64,000 nt of DNA, taken from contig NZ_SRHY01000008.1 in the NCBI RefSeq assembly GCF_004565465.1, forward strand, positions 1-64,000, given 5' to 3'. Source of the DNA: Lentibacillus salicampi. Lineage in GTDB: Bacteria > Bacillota > Bacilli > Bacillales > Amphibacillaceae. Positions 18,039 through 26,143 of the stretch are shown piece by piece. Position 1 is the stretch's first letter; each line of letters opens with the position of its first letter. A program made the position numbers and the translations under genes. The notes beneath the pieces are model-generated. The model saw nothing but the letters and a program-made list of their open reading frames with translations. It was not told where the DNA came from and made no database searches.

Positions 18039-19110
18039 CCGGATAAAGTCAGTCTTCCCTAAAGGGCTCCTATGGCAGTTATCTGCATTGAATATAATCG
18101 TTGTCGCATCAGCTATCATATTAAGCGGACTGGCTATTTATAATACCGCTTGTTTTCTGGTAGATACAATGGGGCATTTGAATGATCAACAACAAAGTCA
18201 GTATAACGCTACGCTGTTTAATTACTTATTGATTTTTGCAGTTGTAACGATTGTTTCTGGCAGTTTACTTCATTTTTACCTGACAAAAAAAATAACAAAA
18301 CCAATCCGGAGCCTGATTGAATCGGCCAAACAATTAAAAAGAGGAGAATACCCCAAGCCTGTCAAAAATACTGCACAGGGAGAGGTTGGCGAACTCACTG
18401 ACCACTTCAATGGTTTAATCAGCCAGCTGAAAACCAATGATGACAGTCGTCAGAAACTGGTATCAGACATATCGCATGAGCTTCGTACGCCTCTGACCAA
18501 TCTGAATGGGTATTTACAGGCATTGGAGAACGGCGACGTCAAGGGCAACGTAGAACTGTATCACGCATTGCACAATGAATCCAAACGTCTGACAGACATC
18601 ATTGAACAGATTGAATGGCTAAAGGAGTGGGGCGATGTGTCTTCCCGCCCATACACTGACCATGATAAAGCTGACATGTCAGAACTGATTGAACAGTGTA
18701 CGGCCATGTTCCAATGGGTACTGGAGCAAAAATCTTTGGATATCAATGTAACAACTGACTCTTATATATTATCGGTCCATGCTGAAGGCATCCAGCAAGT
18801 GATTACCAACCTGCTTGAAAATGCCATTCACTATTATCAAGGTGAAGGCCATATCGGCATAAAAGGCAACCTTGGAGATGACTTCTACCGTGTGTCTATC
18901 AGCGGACCAGGTGAGAGAATTCCTAAAGAAATACAACACCGGATTTTCGAACGTTTTTATCGACTTGATACATCAAGAAATCGTGAAACAGGTGGCGGTG
19001 GTTTGGGACTTGCGATCGCCAAAGAAATTATCGAACAGCACAATGGCAAAATCGGACTACATACGGAAGGTAATCAAAATACTTTCTGGTTTGAACTGCC
19101 GATAACATGA
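18025..19110 (+). CDS. Sensor histidine kinase
   Basis: 361 residues. Two membrane helices (about 15-35 and 65-88) flank a very short, roughly 30-residue outside loop; then come a HAMP domain (KKITKPIRSLIESAKQL), the HisKA box (SDISHELRTPLTNLNGYLQA, phospho-His in SHELRTP) and HATPase motifs (NLLENAIHY, GGGGLGLAIAKEI). The start is TTG, overlapping the response regulator, with GGGG six bases upstream; a GTG two codons later is also possible. The tiny sensor loop suggests detection within or near the membrane. Confidence 0.88.
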   Translation: MSVRNRIKSVFPKGLLWQLSALNIIVVASAIILSGLAIYNTACFLVDTMGHLNDQQQSQYNATLFNYLLIFAVVTIVSGSLLHFYLTKKITKPIRSLIESAKQLKRGEYPKPVKNTAQGEVGELTDHFNGLISQLKTNDDSRQKLVSDISHELRTPLTNLNGYLQALENGDVKGNVELYHALHNESKRLTDIIEQIEWLKEWGDVSSRPYTDHDKADMSELIEQCTAMFQWVLEQKSLDINVTTDSYILSVHAEGIQQVITNLLENAIHYYQGEGHIGIKGNLGDDFYRVSISGPGERIPKEIQHRIFERFYRLDTSRNRETGGGGLGLAIAKEIIEQHNGKIGLHTEGNQNTFWFELPIT

Positions 19111-19181
19111 ACAAAGTGATTCCTAATAAGATGAGGTTCCAAGCTGACGGTATAGCATAACACTGGAATGTTACCTTGCTG

Positions 19182-19265
19182 TCATTCACTAATGCCAGTT
19201 ACATGCCGGGTAAAACACATAGGACATGCCATACCTTTTGCATCTAATACTTTTGCTGCTTCCAT
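19182..19265 (-). pseudogene. Truncated TusA-family sulfur carrier
   Basis: The 27 codons begin as a TusA/YrkI protein: MEAAKVLDAKGMACPM, including the sulfur-carrying Cys of the CPxP motif (here CPMC). They then diverge and stop, leaving about one third of the usual 75-80 residues. A strong GGGAGG site precedes the ATG. It is the last member of the persulfide operon, and the rest of tusA has been deleted. Confidence 0.75.
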
Positions 19266-19310
19266 TGTGATTTCCTCCCTGTAAAAATTGGTTGCTACCT
19301 GCCTGAATCA

Positions 19311-20441
19311 TTAGCCATGGACTGCACAGCGGTTTGGTCCAATCTCCATTTCACGTTGTTTATCGTCCTCAGGAGTCATTTTCCCCATATTCGTCTGGCG
19401 GATGTTTTCATATTCATTTGGCTGCGGTGGCAGATTTTCCGTTACCATTTTACGAAACGCTTGTTCATCATCCACTTTAAGTCCATTGTTACGCTTATAC
19501 AAATCACCAAGACGTGCCTGGACACTGCTGTAATCATTTAATTCTTCAACGGACGAGTAGTGCGCTGGCAGTACAACCAGTTCATCAGACAGGTTTTTAT
19601 ACCGGCTGTAAAGCGTCTCTCGAAGGTCGCCAACCCAGTCATCAGCTTTACCGGCTAAGTCCGGACGGCCAATCGATTTCACAAATAGGATATCACCTGT
19701 CAGCAAGTACTGTTCATCGATAATCAATGAAGTACTGCCAATCGTGTGTCCAGGTGAATAAAGCGGCTGCACCTTAATCGTTGTGTTACCAACGGTTATA
19801 TCATGGCCTTCTTCCAATGGTTCATAATCAAACGTTACGTCACTGGCATCTTTAGACGGAAGATGGTAGGTGCCGCCTGTTTTTTCAGCGAGCTTGCGGC
19901 CGCCTGAAATATGGTCAGCATGAAGATGTGTGTCGATCGTATGCTTGATGGTGACACCTTTTTCTTTAGCAAACTGTTCATAAATATCCGTCATACGGTT
20001 AGGATCAATGACAGCCGCCTCCTGTTCTGAAACGGCCATATATGATAAACAACCCTTGCCAAGCCGGACAAATTGATAAAGACTGCCGCCATCATTCAAG
20101 TCAGCTATTTTGACCGATTCCAAATGTTCACTCCAGGCTTTCATACCGCCTTCTACATCATAAACGCTGCTGAACCCTGCATCTTCCATCATTTCAGAGA
20201 TCATTTTGGAAGCATTGCCTTTTGCACAGACAATGATGACTTCCTGATCTTTGTTCAATTTTTCGACTACAGGATCAATGCCATCGAGCAGGTTAACATA
20301 CGGCTCGTTCATGATCTCAACACTGTCGCCTTCAATCTTCCAGTCAGCAAACTCATCCGTATTCCGTACATCCAGAATCAGTGTTTCCTCATGATTAACA
20401 ATGCGTCGTGCAAGTTCTTTCGTCGTAATGCTTTGTGACAA
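19311..20441 (-). CDS. Rhodanese-MBL persulfide dioxygenase-like protein (YrkH/CstB related)
   Basis: 376 residues in two domains. Residues 1-110 form a rhodanese with catalytic-loop C72 ([10 protein letters not shown]). Residues 115-376 form a metallo-beta-lactamase fold of the ETHE1/CstB group with T171-H-L-H-A-D-H177, the downstream SPGHTIGS His and [10 protein letters not shown]. Such proteins oxidise low-molecular-weight persulfides to sulfite or thiosulfate using Fe(II) and O2, with the rhodanese moving sulfane sulfur. Domain order matches B. subtilis YrkH and differs from staphylococcal CstB, whose MBL domain is first. It follows the DsrE gene in the CstR-controlled locus. Confidence 0.88.
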   Translation of the reverse strand: MSQSITTKELARRIVNHEETLILDVRNTDEFADWKIEGDSVEIMNEPYVNLLDGIDPVVEKLNKDQEVIIVCAKGNASKMISEMMEDAGFSSVYDVEGGMKAWSEHLESVKIADLNDGGSLYQFVRLGKGCLSYMAVSEQEAAVIDPNRMTDIYEQFAKEKGVTIKHTIDTHLHADHISGGRKLAEKTGGTYHLPSKDASDVTFDYEPLEEGHDITVGNTTIKVQPLYSPGHTIGSTSLIIDEQYLLTGDILFVKSIGRPDLAGKADDWVGDLRETLYSRYKNLSDELVVLPAHYSSVEELNDYSSVQARLGDLYKRNNGLKVDDEQAFRKMVTENLPPQPNEYENIRQTNMGKMTPEDDKQREMEIGPNRCAVHG

Positions 20442-20459
20442 TTTTATGCCTCCTTTTAT

Positions 20460-20860
20460 TTAAAATGTCAGTGAAATATCGGCGTCTTTGGCAAATTCAA
20501 TAAATGATGCCGCTCCGCCAACTTCAATACCGTCTACAAAAGTGTCTTTTTCCAGGTTCATCACATCCATTGTCATTTGACAGCCAATCATCTTAACACC
20601 CATTTCCTGCGCCATTCCCAAGAGTTCACTAATTGAAGGGACATTGGCTTTCTCAAATCCTTCCTGGAAGTGTTCTTTCCCTTCCGGCAATGGCAGATTC
20701 TTGTGTGCCTCTTTATGAATCAGGTTCAATCCTTCAAACGTAAAGAAAATCCCTACTTCTTTATCAGATGCTGCAGCTGCCGTTGCATATTAAATACCTT
20801 GTATGCGTCGAACAATCCGCCATTTGCTGCGATAATAGCTACACGTGTGTTATTTTCCAT
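20460..20860 (-). pseudogene. DsrE/DsrF-family sulfur-relay protein with one-base frameshift
   Basis: From the ATG at 20860 the frame reads MENNTRVAIIAANGGLFDAY and KVFN. One base is then missing (near 20787), and the next frame continues ATAAAASDKEVGIFFTFEG to the end (DISLTF). The rejoined protein of about 133 residues is a DsrE-like (YrkE) sulfur-transfer protein with a Cys in KMIGCQMTMD. It would pass sulfane sulfur between TusA, the rhodanese and the dioxygenase. A single missing base means a sequence error is as likely as a real mutation. Confidence 0.8.
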
Positions 20861-20876
20861 TTTCAATTTTTCCTGA

Positions 20877-20955
20877 TTAATTGTTTTGTTCAGCCGGACC
20901 GTCCCATGAAGTCATGCCCGGTGCTACATTTTTTGCATATTTGAAACCTTTTTCT
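20877..20955 (-). pseudogene. C-terminal remnant of a second rhodanese
   Basis: Read on the minus strand in a frame different from the intact rhodanese just upstream, the DNA encodes KGFKYAKNVAPGMTSWDGPA and a few more residues, then TAA. GMTSWDGP is the usual closing strand of rhodanese and YrkF-like proteins. No start or catalytic loop remains. It suggests that two rhodanese genes recombined, leaving one whole gene and one tail. Confidence 0.6.
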
Positions 20956-20956
20956 T

Positions 20957-21256
20957 CTATTTCTCTACATCTTCATCCCAGGCCAACATACCTCCTTCAA
21001 CGTTGGTGACATCAAAACCCTGGTTTTCCAGGAATTCAGTTACCTTGCCACTTCGACCGCCTGAACGACAAACCATGTAATAGTGTTTACGTTTATCCAT
21101 TTCATCAAGGCGTTCAGGGACCTCTCCCAATGGAATATGTTCAGCACCGGGGATCTTACCCTGCTCGACTTCTTCATCTTCACGTACATCAATAACGCGG
21201 ACATTTTCTCCCTGTTTTATTTTTTCAGCTAATTCTCCAGTTGTTATTTTCTTCAT
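20957..21256 (-). CDS. Single-domain rhodanese
   Basis: 99 residues, one rhodanese fold with active-site loop C63-R-S-G-G-R68 (MVCRSGGRSGKV) and the EVEQGKIPGAEHIPLGEV segment. It would carry sulfane sulfur as a Cys persulfide in the cytoplasm. The ATG is chosen from GGGAGG eight bases upstream. It is the first gene after a CstR-type operator (21326-21343), so it probably heads the sulfur-relay operon rhodanese-dsrE-yrkH-tusA. Confidence 0.9.
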   Translation of the reverse strand: MKKITTGELAEKIKQGENVRVIDVREDEEVEQGKIPGAEHIPLGEVPERLDEMDKRKHYYMVCRSGGRSGKVTEFLENQGFDVTNVEGGMLAWDEDVEK

Positions 21257-21325
21257 ATACTGTCCTCCCAACGAATGCTTCGTTTTTATATCCCCCATAC
21301 TTTTGCATGGTTATGATCTTTTACA

Positions 21326-21343
21326 TATACCCGTATAGGTATT
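21326..21343. promoter_or_regulatory. CstR operator of the rhodanese operon
   Basis: TATACCCGTATAGGTATT, about 70 bases before the rhodanese ATG. It closely matches the sites at 14704 and 21802 and the C-rich palindromes bound by CsoR/CstR tetramers. Confidence 0.75.
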
Positions 21344-21360
21344 AAAAAAGCGATAAAAAA

Positions 21361-21389
21361 AGGTTAGTACGATCCATGTCACGTAACCT
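21361..21389 (-). terminator. Terminator after cstR
   Basis: AGGTTA (21361-21366) pairs with TAACCT, extended by a partial inner stem, and is flanked by A and T runs on both sides. In the minus direction it ends the cstR message before the rhodanese promoter. Confidence 0.65.
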
Positions 21390-21432
21390 GTTTTTTTAGT
21401 TTAAAAGAAGTGCGATCAATCTGTAACCATTT

Positions 21433-21693
21433 TCATCGGCTTTTGACAAGCAAGTTGACTGCCTCTTTAACAAGCTCTTCAGAGTTTTCACCGTTTTGTT
21501 TGTCTTCGCGGATGCACTGTTCAAGATTTTGACTGACAATGACAGCAACAGTACGATCCAATGCATTTCGGACAGCTGTCATTTGTGTGACAACGTCACG
21601 GCAATCCTTTTCTTCGTCCATCATTTTCAGGAGTCCTCGGACTTGGCCCTCGATACGTTTTACACGATTTTCGATATCTGCTTCATATTCCAT
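21433..21693 (-). CDS. cstR: CstR-type persulfide-sensing repressor
   Basis: 86 residues, all-helical CsoR/RcnR family. From the chosen ATG the two sensor cysteines fall at C31 and C60, the CstR positions. Position 56 is Asn, where copper sensors have the ligand His (here NLEQC), so this is a sulfur rather than a copper sensor. CstR is known to form di- to tetrasulfide crosslinks with persulfides and to release its operator. The start follows AAAGGAG by ten bases. Two strong and two further candidate operators are present in the window. Confidence 0.9.
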   Translation of the reverse strand: MEYEADIENRVKRIEGQVRGLLKMMDEEKDCRDVVTQMTAVRNALDRTVAVIVSQNLEQCIREDKQNGENSEELVKEAVNLLVKSR

Positions 21694-21800
21694 TGGATTG
21701 TCACTCCTTTCATTCATTCAACATCAGAGTAAGCAGCATGCGCTAATTCCGGACATAAAGCCACCATCTTTTCCTTCTCTTCAGCAGGACTACGGTTAGT

Positions 21801-22076
21801 CTATACCCCTGTAGGTATTTTGTCAAACGATGATTTATTCTGGTTAAAAACGCCATGGAATTTTACCGATAAACCAACCATTTGCTCAGCAATCATTACA
21901 ACCATCCCATCTCCTGCTACACCGGGAGGTACAGTTTCGCATTCCACCGGACTCCATTTAGTCTTATGATGTTTTGCAATTTTCTATTGGGCAGTTTCTT
22001 CATCTTAGGCATATTGTGCACATCCCGTCCATAACGCTCCGAGTTCAGCGGCGCTCATTTTAGGTTTGTCTGTCAA
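21801..22076 (-). pseudogene. Unrecognised gene interrupted by two stops
   Basis: A TTG start with a perfect GGAGG eight bases upstream opens a frame of 91 codons that stays coding-like throughout (KPKMSAAELGALWTG, KTKWSPVECETVPPGVAGDG, VGLSVKFHGVFNQNK) but contains two stops, TAA after codon 23 and TAG seven codons later. I do not recognise the protein. Recent nonsense mutation is the simplest reading. Its end runs into the CstR operator. Confidence 0.45.
21802..21819. promoter_or_regulatory. CstR operator upstream of cstR
   Basis: TATACCCCTGTAGGTATT, about 110 bases before the cstR ATG, consistent with autoregulation. It overlaps the last codons of the decayed reading frame upstream. Confidence 0.75.
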
Positions 22077-22161
22077 TAAGTAAACCTCCAAATACGTATG
22101 TTAAACGTATTTTCATCTGATTGACGTCAATTATGTATCCTTCAGAGGAGCTGCCCCAATA

Positions 22162-22455
22162 TCACTTTGTCTTACTTTCCATATTTCTCTCGTTCTTCGG
22201 GGAATTCCTGCGTGTTATGTTCGAAATAAAATAAGCGATGCTCGCAGAAAGAAAAGCAAGTAATAGCATAGGCCAAAAAGGGCTGACACTGCCTTTTATG
22301 ACGGTTTCCTGAGATAAGCTGGCACTTGAATTCCAAGCCTCTTCTATATCCGGCGTATAGGCGAATGTCAGAATCATTCCCGATAAAATCTGGCACAATG
22401 AAAACAATAGAATAAAACTAATGGCAAAAATCATATACTTTTTCATAACGATCAT
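22162..22455 (-). CDS. Small two-helix membrane protein
   Basis: 97 residues. Two hydrophobic segments are visible: about 7-31 (ISFILLFSLCQILSGMILTF) and about 60-80 (PFWPMLLLAFLSASIAYFIS), joined by a roughly 30-residue polar loop, with a charged C-terminal tail. The ATG overlaps the stop of the upstream phosphotransferase as ATGA, so translation is coupled. I do not recognise the family. Confidence 0.65.
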   Translation of the reverse strand: MIVMKKYMIFAISFILLFSLCQILSGMILTFAYTPDIEEAWNSSASLSQETVIKGSVSPFWPMLLLAFLSASIAYFISNITRRNSPKNERNMESKTK

Positions 22456-23462
22456 TCACCCCCGTTTAACACATTCTCATCCAGTTTCTGCAAATCCTCA
22501 TCTCCCGGCCGGTCTGTCCTCAGCTGGCCGATAAACAGCTTCAATGTCTGTTCATTGATCCAGTTCGTTCCCCACACATCGTCATGGGCTATCATCGTCC
22601 CCATTAGCCAAATCCGCCTGGCGGTTATGAACAACGGCAGACTGCGCACATCATCGGTTGCCAAATCACGTTCGATCAAATAGCCCTTGAGAAATGCGTC
22701 CCAGCACTCTGTCTCCAGGTTCCGGTAGTTATTTTTTAAATTCCACCAGGACACCGCCATGTCATAAGCCCGGTAACCTATAGCACAGTTGTCAAAGTCA
22801 AATACTTCAATTATATCGTCCTGGATATGCATATTGTGGTTATGAAAATCGCCATGACAGAAACCTTTATCAAGATCAAATTCTGCCAGATCGGCCTTGG
22901 TGTTTTCCACAACAATATGTAATATCTTCACGGCAGTGCCCCCAAGATAGCGCTCAATCACAGGTGAAATAATGGCAGCCGGTTCATCTATTAGTGTTTG
23001 GGTATCCAGTTCAAACCCGCGTCCGCGTTCAGGTGCATAATCTGCAGTCAGTTCATGCAACCGGCCAAGTGTGGCACCAATGACCTCAGAGTTCGCCGGC
23101 GTCATTTGCGGCCGCTCTCCTACTGTATACGAAAACAGCGCCCCATAACGTTTTCCTTCTGGCGCCATGACTTCAGTTAAATAATCACCGTTACCTTTTT
23201 CAAACGGATATGAAGCCCGGAATGACTGCTTATACAGGTGGTGAATGGCTTCAAGCTCGAATAAAATCGCTTCCCTGTCACGCCAGCCAGAACGGTAAAG
23301 CTTGTAAATATATTTGGTATCATGTTGGTCCGTAATGAGATATGTATCATTCAAACCACGGGCTAAAATCTCACACTGGACATCCCCGGGCAAACCATAA
23401 TCTACAGCTAATTGTTTGATTGTTTCCGTGTCAATCAATGAATGCCTGACATTAATGTGCAA
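22452..23462 (-). CDS. Aminoglycoside phosphotransferase-fold kinase
   Basis: 336 residues with the APH/choline-kinase core: the catalytic loop CHGDFHNHNMH (H-G-D-x-H-x-x-N) near residue 200 and the metal-binding FDFDNCAIG (D-F-D) shortly after. The N-terminus has an APH-like lobe (YKLYRSGWRDREAILFE). Such bacterial proteins phosphorylate small alcohols or amino acids (homoserine, methylthioribose, fructosamine, antibiotics). The substrate cannot be told here. It is coupled to a small membrane protein downstream. Confidence 0.8.
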   Translation of the reverse strand: MHINVRHSLIDTETIKQLAVDYGLPGDVQCEILARGLNDTYLITDQHDTKYIYKLYRSGWRDREAILFELEAIHHLYKQSFRASYPFEKGNGDYLTEVMAPEGKRYGALFSYTVGERPQMTPANSEVIGATLGRLHELTADYAPERGRGFELDTQTLIDEPAAIISPVIERYLGGTAVKILHIVVENTKADLAEFDLDKGFCHGDFHNHNMHIQDDIIEVFDFDNCAIGYRAYDMAVSWWNLKNNYRNLETECWDAFLKGYLIERDLATDDVRSLPLFITARRIWLMGTMIAHDDVWGTNWINEQTLKLFIGQLRTDRPGDEDLQKLDENVLNGGE

Positions 23463-23526
23463 AACATGAATCCTCCAATACGCTTACAACGGGACGTACT
23501 CACATTTGCGTTCATGCGGGACGCTG

Positions 23527-24672
23527 CTACTTTTCCTCATAAGCGCCATAATCCTCACCATAAAACCGGTTGTAGCGGTCTTTAAACTTTTCAAACATAA
23601 AAACAACAATGACCTTCAGGATTGCGTAGCCTGGAATACCGAGAATGACACCGACAACCCCAAACAGATTCCCGGCTACTAATAAGACAATAATGATCGT
23701 AAGTGGGTGTACCTGCATCGTTTTGCCCATGACGTTCGGCGAGACAAAATTTCCTTCGAGAAACTGTACCGCTGCCCAAACAATCCCCAGTTTTAACAGC
23801 ATAACCGGGGAAGCAACAATTGCAATGATAATCGCCGGCGTGATGGCAATCATCGGTCCAAGGTATGGTACAACACTCGTGACAGCAGCGATAATGGCGA
23901 GTGTGATCGCATAATCCAAACCAATGATCAAATAGCCGATATATAAAAGAACCCCAATACACGAAGCGACAATGATCTGGCCTTGAATATAGGAGCCAAC
24001 CTGCACGTCCATGTTGTGAAGGATTTGATTGGCTTCACCACGGTATTTAGGCGGCAGTAATTTCAGGCAAAACCGTTTAAAGCGGTCCCCGTCCTTTAAC
24101 ATGAAGAACAGAATAAATGGGAAGGTAATAATGGCGACCACCACACTGGTGATGGCACTGGCTACGTTTTGCACGCCTTCGACAGCTCCACCCAAGTATT
24201 CAGTAATTCTGCTTGTCACATCACTTAAGTTTGACGTGAACCAAGCGTAACCTTGTTCATAATAGGGAGCAAGGAATGACGACTGAATCCAGTTTTCAAT
24301 CCCCTGACCCATCTGCTGCAAGTAAGTCGGGAATCTTTCAGCCAAGTCCTTCACCTGTGACTCAATCGCCGGTGCCGTCAGTAAAATCAATCCGGTCAGC
24401 AACCCACTGATGCCCAGAATAATGATGAGGATACCCCATATGCGATTAATATGTACCCGTTCCAACAGATTAACAATCGGATTCAGTAAATAAAATGCAA
24501 TAAACGCTAATATGACCGGCGGCACCACGGTAGACAAGATGGTCACAATCGGATTAAAAATAAACGATACTTTAGCATAAATAAAGATGGTAATTCCGAT
24601 CAGTAATAAAAGAATGAGACCATAAAACAAATCACGACCGCCAATAAATCTCATGAATCGGCTGATTTTCAT
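23527..24672 (-). CDS. AI-2E family transporter (YdbI/YhhQ-like permease)
   Basis: About 381 residues with seven to eight membrane helices, a large loop after helix 2 (EQGYAWFTSNLSDVTSRI region) and the family motifs FFMLKDGDRFKRF, IIVASCIGVLLYIGYLIIGL and VVPYLGPMIAITPAIIIA. Family members include TqsA, and sodium/proton exchange has been reported for others. The ATG follows GGAGGAG by nine bases; an upstream in-frame ATG has no ribosome site. No direct link to luxS can be claimed from the sequence. Confidence 0.85.
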   Translation of the reverse strand: MKISRFMRFIGGRDLFYGLILLLLIGITIFIYAKVSFIFNPIVTILSTVVPPVILAFIAFYLLNPIVNLLERVHINRIWGILIIILGISGLLTGLILLTAPAIESQVKDLAERFPTYLQQMGQGIENWIQSSFLAPYYEQGYAWFTSNLSDVTSRITEYLGGAVEGVQNVASAITSVVVAIITFPFILFFMLKDGDRFKRFCLKLLPPKYRGEANQILHNMDVQVGSYIQGQIIVASCIGVLLYIGYLIIGLDYAITLAIIAAVTSVVPYLGPMIAITPAIIIAIVASPVMLLKLGIVWAAVQFLEGNFVSPNVMGKTMQVHPLTIIIVLLVAGNLFGVVGVILGIPGYAILKVIVVFMFEKFKDRYNRFYGEDYGAYEEK

Positions 24673-24762
24673 ATCACAACGCTCCTCCTTGATACACAAA
24701 TTATAGATGATATTGCGAAAAATTTCCATAATAGATGTGAAGAAGTTAACGAATAGCTATCG

Positions 24763-25134
24763 TTATTTTTCCCATTCCAGAAATTCCAGCCGATTGCCAA
24801 AGGGATCAGTCATATAAAAGCGTTTTGCGCCGGGCAGCCGGTCATCTTCCCTGTATTCAGCACCCTTTTCACCCAGATACGTCTTCAAATCCGCCATATT
24901 CCCCACCCTGAAAGCCGGATGTGCTTTTCTAGCGGGAACAAATGGATATTCAATTCCGATATGTACTTGAATGCCTCCTGCTTGAAACCAAACACCGCCA
25001 TTTTTCTTTAACGACGCCGGTTTATCAATTTCAGTAAAACCCAATATCCCGCTGTAAAATTCACGTGCCGTTTCCTCACTGTTCTCAGGTGCTGCCAATT
25101 GGACATGATCAATGACTTTATAAATAAATGACAT
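24763..25134 (-). CDS. VOC-superfamily (glyoxalase-like) protein
   Basis: 123 residues forming two beta-alpha-beta-beta-beta modules. Visible are IDHVQLAAP with the first metal-ligand His, VHIGIEYPF and the closing DPFGNRLEFLEW with the ligand Glu. These small proteins are lyases, dioxygenases or resistance proteins; the arrangement fits YwbC/fosfomycin-like stand-alone VOC proteins of unknown substrate. The ATG is chosen ten bases after GGAGG. Confidence 0.8.
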   Translation of the reverse strand: MSFIYKVIDHVQLAAPENSEETAREFYSGILGFTEIDKPASLKKNGGVWFQAGGIQVHIGIEYPFVPARKAHPAFRVGNMADLKTYLGEKGAEYREDDRLPGAKRFYMTDPFGNRLEFLEWEK

Positions 25135-25227
25135 CAGTATCACCCCTCCTATTCCATCATAACCCGAAAATAATATCGCGGATAATATGAATTATATATC
25201 ACTGACAGAAACTTTTGCTTATACATC

Positions 25228-25259
25228 AAAAAAGCCAGCTCCCATAAGGAAACTGACTT
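25228..25259 (-). terminator. Terminator downstream of csgA-like gene
   Basis: AAGTCAGTTTCC pairs, with G-U pairs, with GGGAGCTGGCTT and is followed by six T residues on the minus strand. The stretch 25260-25542 holds nothing else I can identify. Confidence 0.65.
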
Positions 25260-25542
25260 AACACTTAAATGATTTACAGCCACAAGTGCCGTATTTTTAT
25301 AAATAAAAAGTTTTAAACCACCACTTCACCAAGTGGGTGTTTGCAGAAACTTTCCTGTCTTCCGCTCTCAAGGCGGCCCGACATTTCAGTTCCGATATAA
25401 AACTCCCTATTCATTTGTTAGAGGTTTAAACTTATTTAAATACGAACATTGTAGCCTGTGTTTATATAATAAACCGTAGTTGCGTTAAAATCAATGGGAA
25501 ATTTTTCCTGAACTTCGTGCAATACTTTACTGATAGTTTGAT

Positions 25543-25806
25543 TCAGAAAAGTAATTCGTACACTTCCTTTAATTGCTTAGCCCGCACATCATCTTCCGCG
25601 TTTCTGGCATAATTCAATTCCTTTTCAACGACCGCGTCAAGATATGCCATTTCCTCTTCGTCAAGATTCCTTACAAATTCTTCTTCACTTTTAAAGTCAT
25701 TGTGCTTGATCTTGCCAATCATTTGTTTCGCCCTATCGTTTTCACGATGGTTTACGAGTGATTCAAGCAAATAATCCAACGTATTGTCGATGATTCTCAC
25801 CCTCAT
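25543..25806 (-). CDS. CsgA-like sporulation protein
   Basis: 87 residues, acidic, helical, without membrane segments. The pattern (TLDYLLESLVNHREN, FVRNLDEEEMAYLD, VEKELNYARNAEDD, QLKEVYELLF) agrees with what I remember of the sigma-G-dependent CsgA family of Bacillus spores. The identification rests on memory of the family rather than alignment. It lies beside another very small basic protein gene of possible spore type. Confidence 0.6.
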   Translation of the reverse strand: MRVRIIDNTLDYLLESLVNHRENDRAKQMIGKIKHNDFKSEEEFVRNLDEEEMAYLDAVVEKELNYARNAEDDVRAKQLKEVYELLF

Positions 25807-25826
25807 CTTTTCATTAGATGCTGCAG

Positions 25827-25967
25827 CTAAATTTTCGTGTTTTTCTTTTTAGCACGCTGTTCAAGCTGACTGTCCGGCTGCTGATCTGCCACATCTTCAC
25901 TAAGACCTTGCTTATTCACACTGGTCTTTACCTGCCGATTACTGCGGTTAACTTTTTTATCAGCCAT
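25827..25967 (-). CDS. 46-residue basic small protein
   Basis: MADKKVNRSNRQVKTSVNKQ opens a hydrophilic, Lys/Arg/Gln-rich protein ending in KKKNTKI, behind a textbook GGAGG seven bases before the ATG. It is 20 bases upstream of the CsgA-like gene on the same strand and probably co-transcribed. Composition resembles small spore-associated proteins, but I cannot name the family. Confidence 0.65.
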   Translation of the reverse strand: MADKKVNRSNRQVKTSVNKQGLSEDVADQQPDSQLEQRAKKKNTKI

Positions 25968-26143
25968 AAAACCACCTCCAGGGTGTAGTATTTCATAGCA
26001 GGAATTGTTTTATGCTGAATAATACCGGTCCCAAATGGCAGTTCGGAAATTATGATAAAAACTTTGCGTTTTTGCTCCTAAACATGAGCGTGATTTCTTC
26101 CGGATCACATCCAAATTTGGCCTGATCCCGTTAAACCGCTCTT

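Noticed and set aside
23591..23962. Cys/His-rich minus-strand frame
   Set aside because: Out-of-frame shadow of the AI-2E family gene; the Cys/His content comes from codon shift.
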